Assembly (NCBI GenBank): GCA_014204435.1
Contig: JACHLF010000002.1
Location: forward strand, 186,001-250,000
DNA length: 64,000 nucleotides
Source: Mycobacteroides chelonae
GTDB taxonomy: Bacteria > Actinomycetota > Actinomycetes > Mycobacteriales > Mycobacteriaceae
Reading direction: 5' to 3'
In this document: one piece after another, positions 19,062 to 29,973 of the stretch
Layout: the number at the start of each line of letters is the position of its first letter
Position numbering within the stretch: the stretch's first letter is position 1
Notes under the pieces: generated by a model
The model's database searches: none
The model's input: the letters and a program-made list of their open reading frames with translations, nothing else
Told to the model about the DNA's origin: nothing
Program-made: the position numbers and the translations under genes

Positions 19062-19613
19062 TCAGCCATAGGTATCGCGCGGACCCCGTCCGGCGATATG
19101 TCGCGGACCCTTGCGCCAGGAGGGCGCGATCGGCCCGGAGATCTTCAAACTCGTCACCACGCCGTCTCCGACCGCTGCCGCGATCTTCGCTAGCAGTTGT
19201 GCCTGCACCAGCCGCAGCTGCGTCGCCCAGGCCGTGGACTCCGCCGCCACCGTCAGCACGCCCTCGTTCAGCGCGGTCGGGGTCGCATGTGCGGCAATCT
19301 GCTCGCCGACCACGGCCTCCCACCGACCGAACACCGCGCCCTCGGAGACGCGCGAGGACCAACCCCGGCGGTTGGCCAGATCTCCCGCGACCCTTCCCAG
19401 CAGCTGCGGATCACGGGCGTCCGGCCCCGGCCCTGACCAGGTGCGACGCCCTCCCGCGACCCGTCGCCGCTGCTGCGGAGATCTGCCGCCTCTGCCGATA
19501 TCCTTACCTTGCTGTTTGGCCGCGCCGCGCGCCTCTTCGAGCACTCGGCGCACCAAATCCATTCCCTTGACGCCGGCCAGGTGCTCCGGCGGCCAGTTCT
19601 CTTCCTCACTCAT
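19062..19613 (-). CDS. DUF721 (DciA-like) protein
   Basis: ATG 19613 gives 183 residues and overlaps the recF stop by 8 bp. The N-terminus is charged and flexible. The conserved DUF721 domain follows from about residue 90 ([19 protein letters not shown], then [15 protein letters not shown], then [12 protein letters not shown]). This family includes DciA, the DnaB helicase loader or operator of many bacteria, and the gene lies between recF and gyrB in mycobacteria. A role in helicase loading fits both the domain and the oriC setting. Confidence 0.88.
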   Translation of the reverse strand: MSEEENWPPEHLAGVKGMDLVRRVLEEARGAAKQQGKDIGRGGRSPQQRRRVAGGRRTWSGPGPDARDPQLLGRVAGDLANRRGWSSRVSEGAVFGRWEAVVGEQIAAHATPTALNEGVLTVAAESTAWATQLRLVQAQLLAKIAAAVGDGVVTSLKISGPIAPSWRKGPRHIAGRGPRDTYG

Positions 19614-20754
19614 GCGCCACCGACTTTCGTCCCGCAGGATCTTCCTGCACCTCGACGGTAACCGTCCGCGCCGACAGTTCCTGCGGAACATCGTCAGCGA
19701 CCGCCGCCGTCACCAGAACCTGCTCGGCATCGGCCGCGACGGTGGCCAGCGACCGTCTCCTGGCCCCGTCCAATTCCGCGAACACGTCATCGAGCATGAG
19801 CACCGGATCTGTCCCGTCACTGCGCAGCAGGTCAAAGGCCGCCAACCGTAATGCCAACGCAAATGACCACGACTCTCCGTGACTCGCGAAGCCCTTGGCC
19901 GGTCCATCTCCCAGCCGTAGTTCGAGGTCATCCCGGTGCGGCCCCACCAGGCAGACACCACGCTCGATCTCCGCGGAACGCTTGGCCGCCAATCCTGCCT
20001 GCAAGGCGTCCGCCAGATGCTCTACCGCCAACTCACCTTCCGTGCCATCGACACTGCATCGGTACGCGATGTCGGCCGGGCGCGATGCCGGTGCCAGCAG
20101 CTGATAGGACTTCTCCACCAGCGGCCGGAGCTCGCCGACCAATTCGATACGCGCGGAAAGCAATTCAGCTCCGTGAACCACCAAATGTCCATCCCACACA
20201 TCCAGCGTGTCAAGCACGCTTTGATCGTTGCGTTGCCGCAGCGCCGCACCGGCAGTCTTGAGCAGTGCGGTTCGCTGCCGCAGCACTTTGTCGTAGTCGG
20301 CACGCACACCGGCCATCCGCGGCCGTCGCTGGATCAACAAATCGTCGAGGAATCTGCGGCGGTCCGACGGGTCGCCGCGCACCAACGACAAGTCCTCCGG
20401 CGCGAATAAGACCGCGTGCAGAATTCCGACGATCTCGCGCGGGCTGCGAGTCGGAGATCGATTGATCCGGGCCTTGTTGGCACGCCCTGCCGCAATCTCC
20501 AGATCGATCGCCAACTCGCGCCCGTCGTTCACGACGATCGTGGACACAACCGCCCGCTCGGCACCACTGCGGATCAGGGGCGCATCCGTAGCGACCCGAT
20601 GTGATCCCAGAGTCGACGAATACCACAGTGCTTCAACAAGGTTCGTCTTGCCGTAACCGTTGGGACCGACGAACACCGTACGCCCAGGTTCAAGCTCAAG
20701 GTCGACACGTTCCCAAGACCGGAAGTCCCTCAATCCCAGCTGTCGTACGTACAC
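19606..20754 (-). CDS. recF: DNA replication and repair protein RecF
   Basis: The 382-residue SMC-like ATPase has Walker A GPNGYGKT (residues 30-37), the ABC-type signature around [15 protein letters not shown] and Walker [13 protein letters not shown]. RecF binds gapped DNA and helps RecO/RecR load RecA. It stands 18 bp after gnd and overlaps the DUF721 gene, so it is translated as part of a dnaN-gnd-recF-DUF721-gyrB series. Length and gene order are those of mycobacteria. Confidence 0.96.
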   Translation of the reverse strand: MYVRQLGLRDFRSWERVDLELEPGRTVFVGPNGYGKTNLVEALWYSSTLGSHRVATDAPLIRSGAERAVVSTIVVNDGRELAIDLEIAAGRANKARINRSPTRSPREIVGILHAVLFAPEDLSLVRGDPSDRRRFLDDLLIQRRPRMAGVRADYDKVLRQRTALLKTAGAALRQRNDQSVLDTLDVWDGHLVVHGAELLSARIELVGELRPLVEKSYQLLAPASRPADIAYRCSVDGTEGELAVEHLADALQAGLAAKRSAEIERGVCLVGPHRDDLELRLGDGPAKGFASHGESWSFALALRLAAFDLLRSDGTDPVLMLDDVFAELDGARRRSLATVAADAEQVLVTAAVADDVPQELSARTVTVEVQEDPAGRKSVAHE

Positions 20755-20772
20755 CGCAGTCCGCGCGCCTCC

Positions 20773-21666
20773 CTAGCCGGAGAGACCGACGCGCTTGACC
20801 GCATGGCCACCGAACTGGTTACGCAGTGCCGAGACCGCCTTCATCGCAGGAGAATCCTCTTGCCGCGAGGCGAACCGCGCGAACAACGACGCCGCGATCA
20901 CCGGAGCCGGAACCCTGTGGTTAATGGCTTCCTCGACAGTCCAGCGGCCTTCACCGGAATCCTCGGTGTAACCCGAGATTGCGTCGAACCCCGGGTCTTC
21001 CTTAAGTGCCTTGGCCAGCAGATCCAACAACCATGACCTCACTACCGTGCCCTTGGTCCACGCCTGCAGCACTGCTTGGACGTCGGTGATCAGCGGCTCG
21101 GCCGCCAACAATTCATAGCCCTCGGCGTAGGCGTGCATGAGCCCATACTCGATGCCGTTGTGGATCATCTTTGCGTAATGACCAGCGCCGACCGGACCGG
21201 CGTGCACGAAGCCGTCGGCACGATCGCCCTCGGGGCGCAGCGTGTCAAAGATCGGCATCGCACGCGCCACATCGTCCTCACTGCCGCCGACCATCAGTCC
21301 GTACCCGTTGTCCTTGCCCCACACCCCGCCTGAAACCCCAGCGTCGATATAGCCAATTCCCTTGGCCGACAAAAGATCAGCGTTCGGCTGATCCTCTGTG
21401 AAGCGTGAGTTGCCCCCGTCGATCACCAGGTCACCCTCGGACAGTTCCTCGGACAGTTCCTCGATGGTCTGCTGCGTGATTGGTCCCGACGGCACCATCA
21501 CCCACACCACACGAGGTGCGTCGAGCGCGTCTGCTAATCCTTTCAACGACGGCACGTCGCTGACCTCGGGGCGCGGGTCATACCCGATGACCTCGTGCCC
21601 ACCGGCACGCAGCCGGTCGCGCATGTTGAAACCCATCTTGCCCAGCCCGACCAAACCCAGCTGCAT
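20773..21666 (-). CDS. gnd: 6-phosphogluconate dehydrogenase, short (decarboxylating) form
   Basis: The 297-residue protein starts with the Rossmann motif GLVGLGKMGFNM, has VIDGGNSRFTED in the substrate loop and GPVGAGHYAKMIHNGIEYG (catalytic Lys and His region). It is the short type of about 300 residues, as found next to dnaN in mycobacteria, rather than the 470-residue form. It oxidises 6-phosphogluconate to ribulose 5-phosphate and CO2; cofactor preference cannot be read from sequence with certainty. It lies between dnaN and recF. Confidence 0.94.
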   Translation of the reverse strand: MQLGLVGLGKMGFNMRDRLRAGGHEVIGYDPRPEVSDVPSLKGLADALDAPRVVWVMVPSGPITQQTIEELSEELSEGDLVIDGGNSRFTEDQPNADLLSAKGIGYIDAGVSGGVWGKDNGYGLMVGGSEDDVARAMPIFDTLRPEGDRADGFVHAGPVGAGHYAKMIHNGIEYGLMHAYAEGYELLAAEPLITDVQAVLQAWTKGTVVRSWLLDLLAKALKEDPGFDAISGYTEDSGEGRWTVEEAINHRVPAPVIAASLFARFASRQEDSPAMKAVSALRNQFGGHAVKRVGLSG

Positions 21667-21715
21667 GACCCATGACCTCCGATGACCAATGCGTACGACG
21701 TTAGGGGTGCGAGCC

Positions 21716-22915
21716 CTAGCCGGGCAGACGCACCGGCATCAATAGATAGACATAGTCAGTTTGCGCTGCCGTAAACGGCCCGGAGCCTTCCGGCGAGCTT
21801 TGATCGCTTTCCGCAGGACGCAGCACCGCGGGACGGCTGGGAGTAGTGAATCCGAAGGTCACCCGGCTCGAGTGCAACGACCCCAACCCGTCGGTCAGAT
21901 ACGTCGGGTTGAAAGCAATGGTCAGCGGCTCACCGACGAACTCGACCTCCAGCTCTTCTTCGGCACGGCCGACATCGTCGGCACCTGCCGATAGCCGCAG
22001 CAGACCCGGCTCGAATTCCAGCCGGATCTGCGCTCCACGATCCGCAACCAGCGCAACACGTTTAATCGCTTCGACCAGTTCGGCGATCGCGATAGTGGCC
22101 AAGGCCGTGTGCTCGGTGGGCAACAGCTGACGGAACTTAGGGAACTCCGCGTCCAGCAGTCGGGTGGTGCTGCGCTTACCGTCGCTGACGATGCCAAGCA
22201 GGCCCTCCGATCCGATGGCAGACCCAGCTCCCAGCGCAAGTTGCACATCGGACCCACTCGAGGCCGACTTCGCAGCCTCCGACAATGTCTTGGCCGGCAC
22301 CAGCACCGCGGCATTGGTTTCACCGGATCCCGACGTCCACTTCAGCTCGCGCACGGCCAAACGGAAGCGATCTGTTGCAGCCAAAACCACTGTGTCACCA
22401 TTGATTTCGACACGAATTCCGGTCAACATCGGCAACGTGTCGTCTTTACCCGCCGCGACCGCAACCTGGCCGATGGCCTCGGAAAACACTTCGGCGCCCA
22501 AGGCACCTGTCTCTTCCGGCAGCGACGGCAGTGCCGGGTAGTCCTCCACCGGCATGCTGGGCAGCGAGAACTTCGCGCTTCCACAGCTGATCAGCAGCCG
22601 AGTGCCCTCCAGGGCCACATCCACCGGCTTGTTGGGCAGCGACCGGGTGATGTCCGAGAGCAGCCGGCCCGAGACCAGCGCACTACCGGCGGCCGCAACC
22701 TCTGCCGGCACCTTCACCTGGGCTGATACCTCGTAATCGAAACCGGACAAGGTCAAACCCGTGTCGTGTGCGGTCAGCAGCACACCTGCCAATACCGGAA
22801 CCGTCGGTCGCGAGGGCAGGCTGCGTGCAACCCACACCACCGCGTCGGCGAAGTCGTCACGCGCGACTCTGAACTTCAGGCTGGTGTCTGCGGCAGTGGG
22901 GCTCGCAAGATCCAT
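21716..22915 (-). CDS. dnaN: DNA polymerase III subunit beta (sliding clamp)
   Basis: From ATG 22915 the protein has 399 residues with three clamp domains and the typical C-terminal MPVRLPG, where MPxRLP ends the peptide-binding pocket. It encircles DNA and holds the polymerase and repair factors. A longer frame to 23104 runs into oriC and is not coding. The gene faces away from oriC with its start 4 bp inside the intergenic origin. Confidence 0.96.
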   Translation of the reverse strand: MDLASPTAADTSLKFRVARDDFADAVVWVARSLPSRPTVPVLAGVLLTAHDTGLTLSGFDYEVSAQVKVPAEVAAAGSALVSGRLLSDITRSLPNKPVDVALEGTRLLISCGSAKFSLPSMPVEDYPALPSLPEETGALGAEVFSEAIGQVAVAAGKDDTLPMLTGIRVEINGDTVVLAATDRFRLAVRELKWTSGSGETNAAVLVPAKTLSEAAKSASSGSDVQLALGAGSAIGSEGLLGIVSDGKRSTTRLLDAEFPKFRQLLPTEHTALATIAIAELVEAIKRVALVADRGAQIRLEFEPGLLRLSAGADDVGRAEEELEVEFVGEPLTIAFNPTYLTDGLGSLHSSRVTFGFTTPSRPAVLRPAESDQSSPEGSGPFTAAQTDYVYLLMPVRLPG

Positions 22916-23568
22916 GGATACCCTTCGCTTCCTCGTTGTCCAGGTCGGACTGTCTCCACACAAAAATCCGTGATAGCCATCGTGGCACGTCCGGCTGACA
23001 AGACGGACAGCGCATTGGGCAACCATCCGGCACTGACCGGGGCGCCCTGCACAGTCCTGCCACTCGGCGTGGGAAGCCGCCAGGCCATGCGACTTCCGAA
23101 GCACAACCGTAGATGCTTTCGCCGCCTCGTGAAAGCGGATCCGTTCCCGGAAGGATCCGCGTCGTCCATTGCCGGGTTACTACCCGGACGGACCGTGTTG
23201 ACGGGTTCATCCACACAGCTGCTTTTAGAGAGAAAGAATAGGTAGAGATTTGAGCAGTATTAGTAGGTCCTGTGGAATCTGTGGACAGGCAAGTGTTGTC
23301 GCATGACACGGGCTCCGCGGGGATGTCAGGAATCTGTGGAATCAGATGTGGCTAGCGGCCGCCGGATGTGGACGGGGTGTCGTTGGTTCAGCAACCCCCA
23401 ACTGATCGTGTCTTTGGTCAACAGTAGTTCACAGTCCTGTGCACAACCTGTTTGTGTTGTGGGTGTGACGCGTGAGCCGCACGAGGTGACAAAAAATCGT
23501 CGAGAAAAATCTCGAAAAGCCTTGAAATATGGGTGTGTTGAGACCGCGTGGCGTTCTCGGGAGATGAA
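22916..23568. other. oriC: dnaN-dnaA intergenic region with DnaA-box-like sites and AT-rich stretches
   Basis: The spacer holds no gene. DnaA-box-like nonamers (consensus TTGTCCACA) at best one mismatch are TCATCCACA (23207-23215, versus TTATCCACA), CTGTCCACA (reverse of 23280-23288) and TTGTGCACA (reverse of 23438-23446). Weaker ones are at 22936, 22952 and 23367. AT-rich tracts at 23223-23265 and 23491-23530 are candidate unwinding segments; the second contains the palindrome TCGAGA-AAAA-TCTCGA (23500-23515). In mycobacteria the functional origin lies in exactly this interval. Confidence 0.88.
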
Positions 23569-23591
23569 AACCCGGCCGCGAGGGCCGGGTT
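23569..23591 (-). terminator. dnaA intrinsic terminator
   Basis: On the minus strand AACCCGGCC pairs perfectly with GGCCGGGTT around a 5-nt loop and is followed by TTTT. It starts 14 bp after the dnaA stop, the form of a classical rho-independent terminator, and would keep dnaA transcripts out of oriC. Confidence 0.85.
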
Positions 23592-23605
23592 GGGGCGCAG
23601 ATGCG

Positions 23606-25081
23606 TCAGTGCCGGGAGCGTTGGCGGATGCGTGCGGTCAGTTCCTTGACATGGTCGAAAATCTCACGCCGCTGTGCCATTTCGCCGCGGACCTTCTTGT
23701 CGGCATACATGACCGTGGTGTGGTCACGCCCGAAGGTCTGTCCGATCTTGGGCAGCGACAGATCTGTGAGCTCACGGCAGAGGTACATGGCGATCTGACG
23801 TGCCTGAGCCAGCGCGCGGGTTTTGCCGGGCCCACGGAGCTCTTCGACGGTGGTGTCGAAGTACTCAGCGGTGACCGCCATGATCGTGGCGGCGCTGATC
23901 TGGATCGCGTTGGAGTCCGGGATGAGGTCGCGCAGCACGATCTCGGCCAGAGACAACTCGATGGGGGACTTGTTCAGCGACGCGAATGCGGTCACCCGGA
24001 TCAAGGCACCCTCGAGCTCGCGAATGTTGCGTTCGATTCGGCTGGCGATGAGCTCCAGGACGTCATCCGGGACGTCGAGTCGATCCATCTGCGCCTTCTT
24101 GCGCAGGATCGCAATCCGGGTTTCCAGTTCAGGGGGCTGAACGTCGGTGATCAGGCCCCATTCGAAGCGGGTACGCAGCCGATCTTCGAGTGTCGCCAGC
24201 CCCTTCGGGGGCCGATCAGAGGAGATCACGATCTGCTTGTTGGCGTTGTGCAGGGTGTTGAAGGTGTGGAAGAACTCTTCCTGGATACCTTCCTTGCCCT
24301 CGATGAACTGGATGTCGTCGACCAGCAGCACGTCGATGTCGCGGTAGCTGCGTTTGAAGGCGACTCGGCGGTCATCGCGCAAAGAGTTGATGAAGTCGTT
24401 GGTGAACTCTTCGGTGGAGACGTATTTGACGCGCATACCGGGGAACAGTCGTTGGGCGTAGTTCCCGGCAGCGTGCAGTAGGTGCGTCTTGCCCAAGCCG
24501 GATTCGCCCCAGATGAACAACGGGTTGTAGGCCCGCGCGGGGGCTTCGGATACCGCGACGGCGGCCGCGTGGGAGAAGCGGTTGGATGCGCCGATGACGA
24601 ACGACTCGAAGGTGTAGCGGGCGTTCAGACTCGTGTCGGGAGTCTCAGCTTTGTCGGCGCCCCCCGGACGGTTGATGAAGTACGACGGCCAGGATTCGTG
24701 TGCGCTGGCAAGCGCCTCGGTGGTCTCGTCGACCTCGTCAAGCTCGAGTTCGGGAGTAGCTGCAGCGACTTCGGGATCTTCGCCAGGGGGCGGCGCCGCA
24801 ATCCTCACGCCCAACTCGACGTTCTCGCCGAGTCTCCGGGAAAGCGCTTCCACGATTGGTCCGCGCAGATGCCGTTCGATCTCGTTTTGGACGAAGCTTG
24901 ACGGTACGGAAAGCAGTGCAAAGCCCTCGGCCATGGTGAGAGGTTTGACTAAAGTCAGCCAGGCGCGCTGTTGCGGCGTCAACGGCGGAAAACTCGAGAG
25001 GTGTTCGTGGTCATCACCGTTGAGCTCCGCGACGACGGTATTCCATACCGCCGTGAACTGGGAATTCAGTTCATCAGTCAA
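23606..25081 (-). CDS. dnaA: Chromosomal replication initiator protein DnaA
   Basis: The 491-residue protein has the N-terminal oligomerisation domain, a variable Glu/Asp-rich linker (about 95-150), an AAA+ domain with [13 protein letters not shown] (Walker A) and [10 protein letters not shown] (Walker B), the arginine-finger segment RFEWG, and the C-terminal DNA-binding HTH with [14 protein letters not shown]. The start codon is TTG at 25081, as annotated for M. tuberculosis dnaA. DnaA-ATP opens oriC, which lies immediately downstream. DnaA boxes upstream suggest autoregulation. Confidence 0.97.
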   Translation of the reverse strand: MTDELNSQFTAVWNTVVAELNGDDHEHLSSFPPLTPQQRAWLTLVKPLTMAEGFALLSVPSSFVQNEIERHLRGPIVEALSRRLGENVELGVRIAAPPPGEDPEVAAATPELELDEVDETTEALASAHESWPSYFINRPGGADKAETPDTSLNARYTFESFVIGASNRFSHAAAVAVSEAPARAYNPLFIWGESGLGKTHLLHAAGNYAQRLFPGMRVKYVSTEEFTNDFINSLRDDRRVAFKRSYRDIDVLLVDDIQFIEGKEGIQEEFFHTFNTLHNANKQIVISSDRPPKGLATLEDRLRTRFEWGLITDVQPPELETRIAILRKKAQMDRLDVPDDVLELIASRIERNIRELEGALIRVTAFASLNKSPIELSLAEIVLRDLIPDSNAIQISAATIMAVTAEYFDTTVEELRGPGKTRALAQARQIAMYLCRELTDLSLPKIGQTFGRDHTTVMYADKKVRGEMAQRREIFDHVKELTARIRQRSRH

Positions 25082-25680
25082 CGGCGAACATCTCTCTTGC
25101 TGGAGGGGTCACGTCGACACTAGCCCCTTTTCAACGATCGGTCGTGGGTTTCCACACGGTTATCCACACCTGTGGACAACAAAGCAGACCACCTCGTGGT
25201 GGTCAGCGTGCGTATACCAGGAGATCACGTCGGATCACCTGTTCCGGGGGACCGGCTAGTCGGTGTCCGACCGCGATCGGCATCGGCCAGTGCGGGTGGT
25301 TCCGATGCATGCGCCCGGTGGAAACGGCATTCGCAGAAGCTAACAGTTTTTGTAGCGGCCCGCCAACCGATCCGGACACATCGGTGACAACTTTCGTTGA
25401 AGATGACGGACTGTTGTGAAGGGGGGATACGGGTGTGACGTCTGTGATCAGTTTGACCGGCGCCGAGCAGGTCAGTACCCTCAAACAGTCGCCCGAACGT
25501 TGGCGGCACGGCCGCAACCCGCACGTCATCAGGGATGAAACCCAAGATTCCGTAGGTACCGCGCCGGTGGCGAGTGAGAAGTACCAAGGGCTGCTGCGTT
25601 TCAGCACATCGCATGTGTCGTGAATACACGTCGTGGGCGATGGCGGCTGAGAACGTGACTGACATGAAGGAGTAGTAGCG
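25082..25680. other. dnaA-rpmH divergent intergenic region (no gene seen)
   Basis: About 600 bp between the divergent dnaA and rpmH starts contain no convincing coding frame; the frame at 25435-25623 lacks similarity I recognise. It should carry the dnaA and rpmH promoters. A DnaA-box pair is listed separately. The rpmH ribosome site GAAGGAG lies at 25667-25672. Confidence 0.75.
25160..25179. promoter_or_regulatory. Inverted pair of perfect DnaA boxes upstream of dnaA
   Basis: TTATCCACA (25160-25168) faces TGTGGACAA (25171-25179, reverse of TTGTCCACA) with CC between them, giving the 20-bp near-palindrome TTATCCACACCTGTGGACAA. It begins 79 bp upstream of the dnaA start. Both halves match the DnaA box exactly in its E. 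coli and mycobacterial forms. A site for DnaA autoregulation is the likely role. Confidence 0.85.
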
Positions 25681-25824
25681 GTGGCAAAGGGCAAGAGGAC
25701 CTTCCAGCCAAACAATCGGCGTCGCGCGCGCACCCACGGTTTCCGGTTGCGCATGCGGACTCGCGCTGGTCGCGCGATCATTGCCGGCCGGCGTCGCAAG
25801 GGCCGCCGCGAACTGACCGCCTAG
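25681..25824 (+). CDS. rpmH: Large ribosomal subunit protein bL34
   Basis: The GTG-start gene encodes 47 residues, highly basic, with the bL34 core [20 protein letters not shown] followed by an [15 protein letters not shown] tail. GAAGGAG sits 8 bp before the start. It is the first gene rightward from dnaA, as in nearly all bacteria, and heads the rpmH-rnpA-yidD-yidC run. It is too short for many gene finders. Confidence 0.97.
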   Translation: MAKGKRTFQPNNRRRARTHGFRLRMRTRAGRAIIAGRRRKGRRELTA

Positions 25825-25846
25825 TTTCGGGCGCGGGTAGTAGTCG

Positions 25847-26230
25847 GTGTTGCCGACTCGGCACCGGATGACCAAATCATCCGAATTCCGACAGACCGTC
25901 AAGCGTGGAGTGCGAACTACCCACGCGGACTTGGTCATTCACCTGCAACGTGGCTGCTCGGGCCCTGTTGGTGAGCAGGTCGAGGGCCCTAAGGTTGGTC
26001 TCATCGTGGGAAAGTCGATCGGCGGGGCGGTAGTACGCCACCGGGTGTCGCGTCGGCTCCGGCACGCCGCCGCACAGCTGCTTCCCAAACTTGAGCCGGT
26101 AGACCGCATGGTCATTCGCGCGCTGCCCAGCAGTCGCTCTGCCTTGTCGGCAAGCCTGCGTCAGCAATTGCGGGAGGGAATCGAGCGATCGGCACGACGG
26201 CAGGAACCCGCACCAGAGCGGCAGCCATGA
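25847..26230 (+). CDS. rnpA: Ribonuclease P protein component
   Basis: GTG 25847 gives 127 residues, 22 bp after rpmH. The conserved [13 protein letters not shown] start and the RNR-type motif [15 protein letters not shown] (RNA-binding basic helix) identify RnpA. It assists the RNase P RNA in trimming tRNA 5' leaders. The stop overlaps the yidD start by 4 bp (ATGA). Confidence 0.95.
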   Translation: MLPTRHRMTKSSEFRQTVKRGVRTTHADLVIHLQRGCSGPVGEQVEGPKVGLIVGKSIGGAVVRHRVSRRLRHAAAQLLPKLEPVDRMVIRALPSSRSALSASLRQQLREGIERSARRQEPAPERQP

Positions 26231-26511
26231 AAAGCCGTCCCGCACGCGCGGTGATCTTCTTGATTCGCCTGTATCAAACCTGGGTCTCGCCGATGCGTCT
26301 GCCCAGTTGCCGTTTCATGCCGACCTGCAGTCAGTACGCAGTTGAGGCGTTGAGTGTGCACGGACTGATCCGCGGTGGTTGGTTGGCCACGATTCGCCTA
26401 TTGAAATGTGGACCGTGGCATCACGGCGGGTGGGATCCGATTCCCGAAGGCCATATGAAACACGGGGACGTAACGCACGCATGCGTGCAGAGGAGCGCAG
26501 CAGATGTTTGA
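26227..26511 (+). CDS. yidD: Membrane protein insertion efficiency factor YidD
   Basis: The 94-residue protein has the YidD core: an amphipathic N-terminal helix ([13 protein letters not shown]), then [15 protein letters not shown] with its two conserved Cys, and [14 protein letters not shown] with a third. It supports insertion of membrane proteins, probably at the inner membrane with YidC, whose gene overlaps by 8 bp downstream. Confidence 0.95.
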   Translation: MKSRPARAVIFLIRLYQTWVSPMRLPSCRFMPTCSQYAVEALSVHGLIRGGWLATIRLLKCGPWHHGGWDPIPEGHMKHGDVTHACVQRSAADV

Positions 26512-27592
26512 TTGGTTCAGTCTCGGGTTCATCTACTACCCGGTCTCGGCGATCATGTGGGTTTGGTACAAGCTATTCGCGTATCTGCTCGGGCCCACGA
26601 ACTATTTCGCGTGGGCGCTGTCGGTGATGTTCCTGGTGTTCACGCTGCGTGCGATTCTGTACAAGCCGTTCGTGCGACAGATCCGGACCACCCGGCAGAT
26701 GCAGGAATTGCAGCCACAGATCAAAGCCTTGCAGAAGAAGTACAAGAACGATCGTCAGCGTATGGCGTTGGAGATGCAGAAGCTGCAGCGCGAACACGGC
26801 TTCAATCCGATCCTGGGGTGTCTGCCGATGTTGGCTCAGATCCCGGTGTTCCTGGGCCTGTTCCACGTGCTGCGTTCGTTCAACCGGACGACCGGCGGCT
26901 TCGGTCAGGTCCATATGTCGGTGGAGGCCAACCGCGCGACGGGCAACTACATCTTCAGCGCTCACGACGTGGCCAACTTCCTGGACGCCAACCTGTTCGG
27001 TGCACCCCTGGGCGCGACCATGATTCAGACGACGGGTCTGGATGCGTTCACCGAGTTCAATAGGTGGGCCGTCGCCGGCGTCTCCATCCCGTTGATGGTG
27101 ATCGCGGGCATCGCGACCTACTTCAACAGCCGGGCCTCGATCGCACGGCAGAGCCCGGAGGCCCAGGCCAACCCGCAGACCCAGATCATGAACCGGCTGG
27201 CTCTGTACGTGTTCCCACTCGGTGTGGTTGTCGGTGGGCCGTTCCTGCCGATCGCGATCATCCTCTACTGGGTGTCCAACAACATCTGGACGTTTGGGCA
27301 GCAGCATTACGTCTTCAATCGAATCGCCAAAGAAGAAGAAGAGAAGAAGCAAGCCGATCTGGAGCGGCGGGCCGCGAATGCCCCGAAGCCGGGGGCCAAG
27401 CCCACACGGGGCGGAAAGAACTCGGCGACCAAACAATCAGAGGACACAGACAGTAGTACCGAACTCTCTGAGTCCGCAGGTACTGACGAGGACACCGGGG
27501 GACAGGCTTCGCCGGACTCGACAAATGGATCAGGCGCGACGAGCCGTACCCCGAAGCCGGGTGCGCGGCCCGATCGTCGCCGTAAGCGCTAA
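26504..27592 (+). CDS. yidC: Membrane protein insertase YidC
   Basis: The 362-residue polytopic protein has the Oxa1/YidC core: TM segment at about 15-35, TM at 35-55, the cytoplasmic helical hairpin with [19 protein letters not shown], the [19 protein letters not shown] segment, and later TM segments near 185-205 and 235-260. The C-terminus is Lys/Ser/Thr-rich and disordered (about 290-362), typical of actinobacteria. It inserts proteins into the plasma membrane with or without SecYEG. It overlaps yidD and precedes the jag gene by 42 bp. Confidence 0.95.
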   Translation: MFDWFSLGFIYYPVSAIMWVWYKLFAYLLGPTNYFAWALSVMFLVFTLRAILYKPFVRQIRTTRQMQELQPQIKALQKKYKNDRQRMALEMQKLQREHGFNPILGCLPMLAQIPVFLGLFHVLRSFNRTTGGFGQVHMSVEANRATGNYIFSAHDVANFLDANLFGAPLGATMIQTTGLDAFTEFNRWAVAGVSIPLMVIAGIATYFNSRASIARQSPEAQANPQTQIMNRLALYVFPLGVVVGGPFLPIAIILYWVSNNIWTFGQQHYVFNRIAKEEEEKKQADLERRAANAPKPGAKPTRGGKNSATKQSEDTDSSTELSESAGTDEDTGGQASPDSTNGSGATSRTPKPGARPDRRRKR

Positions 27593-27634
27593 CCGCCCGG
27601 GATTCTGTACGGGCGTGACAGAGGGAGAAGAACG

Positions 27635-28180
27635 ATGACCGATCTGGATACTCAAGCCGAAGAGACCACGGCAGAGCCCGACGCCGCACCGGAGGCCGAG
27701 CCGCGCACGGCCGACCTCGAGGAGCGTCTGGTCGCTGAGGGCGAGATCGCCGGCGACTATTTGGAGGAGCTGCTGGACCTCCTGGACTTCGATGGCGATA
27801 TCGATCTGGATGTCGAGGGAGACCGCGCGATCGTCAGCATCGATGGCGGTGGTGATCTGTCGAAGCTCGTCGGCCGCAAGGGCGAGGTGCTCGACGCGCT
27901 GCAGGAGCTGACCCGGCTGGCGGTGCAGCAGAAGTCCGGTGAGCGCAGCCGGCTGATGCTGGACATCGCCAACTGGCGGGGCCGTCGTCGCGACGAGCTC
28001 GCGGCGCTGGGCACCAAGATTGCCAAGCAGGTGCTGGAGTCCGGCGAGCGCGAGGAACTCGCGCCGATGACCCCGTTCGAGCGCAAGATCGTGCACGACG
28101 CCGTTGCGGCGGTCGATGGTGTGCACAGCGAGAGCGAGGGCGTGGAGCCGTCGCGTCGCGTCGTCGTCCTGCACGACTGA
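27635..28180 (+). CDS. Jag/KhpB-like RNA-binding protein (KH and R3H domains)
   Basis: The 181-residue protein has an acidic N-terminus, a KH domain around GRKGEVLDALQELTRLAV (G-x-x-G loop), and an R3H domain with RREELAP-like residues followed by ERKIVHDAVAAVDGV and the terminal SEGVEPSRRVVV. Such proteins bind RNA and link to cell shape and sporulation in other bacteria (SpoIIIJ-associated). It lies 42 bp after yidC, in the usual yidC-jag-rsmG order. Confidence 0.92.
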   Translation: MTDLDTQAEETTAEPDAAPEAEPRTADLEERLVAEGEIAGDYLEELLDLLDFDGDIDLDVEGDRAIVSIDGGGDLSKLVGRKGEVLDALQELTRLAVQQKSGERSRLMLDIANWRGRRRDELAALGTKIAKQVLESGEREELAPMTPFERKIVHDAVAAVDGVHSESEGVEPSRRVVVLHD

Positions 28181-28204
28181 CACCACCAAATCTCATCCAT
28201 GTAA

Positions 28205-28942
<738 letters not shown>

Positions 28943-28964
28943 GCATCCGATCAAGGAGACGACA

Positions 28965-29909
28965 GTGAGTAGCGACGATGTTTCACGTGAAACCGGCGCG
29001 GCGAGTGACGGCCACCGATCGCCCACGGAGTTCGTGGAGTCGGAGACTCCTATAGGCGCCGCCGCGCAGCGCGCGACTCAGCTGAAGCAGGGATCTGTCC
29101 GACTGCCGAAGCCGGCGCATCGACGGATGTTGACGATCGCCAACCAGAAGGGCGGCGTCGGGAAGACCACCACGGCGGTCAATCTCGCCGCGGCCATGGC
29201 GCTTCAGGGCCTGAATGTTTTGGTCATCGATCTCGATCCACAGGGCAACGCAAGCACTGCACTCGGTGCCGACCACCGGGCCGGTACCCCGTCTTCATAC
29301 GAGGTCCTCCTCGGGGAGATCCCCATCCGGGATGCGATTCAGTCCAGCCCGCAGAGCGAGCACCTCTTCTGCGTGCCCGCAACGATCGATCTTGCGGGCG
29401 CCGAGATCGAATTGGTCTCGATGGTGGCCCGCGAAGGGCGGCTCCGTACGGCGATCGCGGGCCTACCCGCAGACGCCTTCGACTTCGTCTTCATCGACTG
29501 TCCGCCGTCGCTTGGTCTGCTGACGGTCAACGCGCTCGTCGCAGCTAACGAGGTGCTGATCCCGATCCAGTGCGAGTACTACGCGCTGGAGGGTGTGGGT
29601 CAGCTGTTGCGCAACATCGAACTGGTCCAGGCTCATTTGAATCCCGCGCTGCATGTGTCGACGATTCTGCTGACCATGTACGACGGTAGGACGAAGCTCG
29701 CGGATCAGGTCGCCGACGAGGTGCGTAGCCACTTCGGTCCGAAGGTGTTGGGTTCGGTCATCCCGCGTAGCGTCAAGGTCTCCGAGGCACCCGGATACGG
29801 GACCAGCGTTCTCGAATACGACCCCGGTTCACGTGGCGCATTGAGCTATCTGGACGCCGCACGTGAGCTGGCGCAACGGCGGAGCCCGTCGGCGAGTGAT
29901 CCGCGATGA
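28965..29909 (+). CDS. parA: Chromosome partitioning protein ParA (Soj)
   Basis: GTG 28965 with AAGGAG 8 bp before gives 314 residues; the frame is open 138 bp further upstream into rsmG but that part is not conserved. The deviant Walker A KGGVGKTT follows MLTIANQ, Walker A' is LVIDLDPQGNASTALG, and Walker B is FVFIDCPPSLG. ParA-ATP forms dynamic nucleoid patches that move ParB-parS complexes. It reads VSRETG near the start because parS site 2 is embedded. Confidence 0.95.
   Translation: MSSDDVSRETGAASDGHRSPTEFVESETPIGAAAQRATQLKQGSVRLPKPAHRRMLTIANQKGGVGKTTTAVNLAAAMALQGLNVLVIDLDPQGNASTALGADHRAGTPSSYEVLLGEIPIRDAIQSSPQSEHLFCVPATIDLAGAEIELVSMVAREGRLRTAIAGLPADAFDFVFIDCPPSLGLLTVNALVAANEVLIPIQCEYYALEGVGQLLRNIELVQAHLNPALHVSTILLTMYDGRTKLADQVADEVRSHFGPKVLGSVIPRSVKVSEAPGYGTSVLEYDPGSRGALSYLDAARELAQRRSPSASDPR
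28979..28994. promoter_or_regulatory. parS centromere site 2
   Basis: TGTTTCACGTGAAACC matches the consensus at 15 of 16 positions. It lies in the 5' part of parA, 749 bp from site 1, an arrangement typical of mycobacteria. Confidence 0.94.
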
Positions 29910-29973
29910 GCGGGACTCGCTAGGGAAAGATGATCACGTGTGCGGAGCGGATGCGAAAAGGGAGAAGTAACCG

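Noticed and set aside
25435..25623. Small open frame between dnaA and rpmH
   Set aside because: No family, no ribosome site and it overlaps the expected promoter region.
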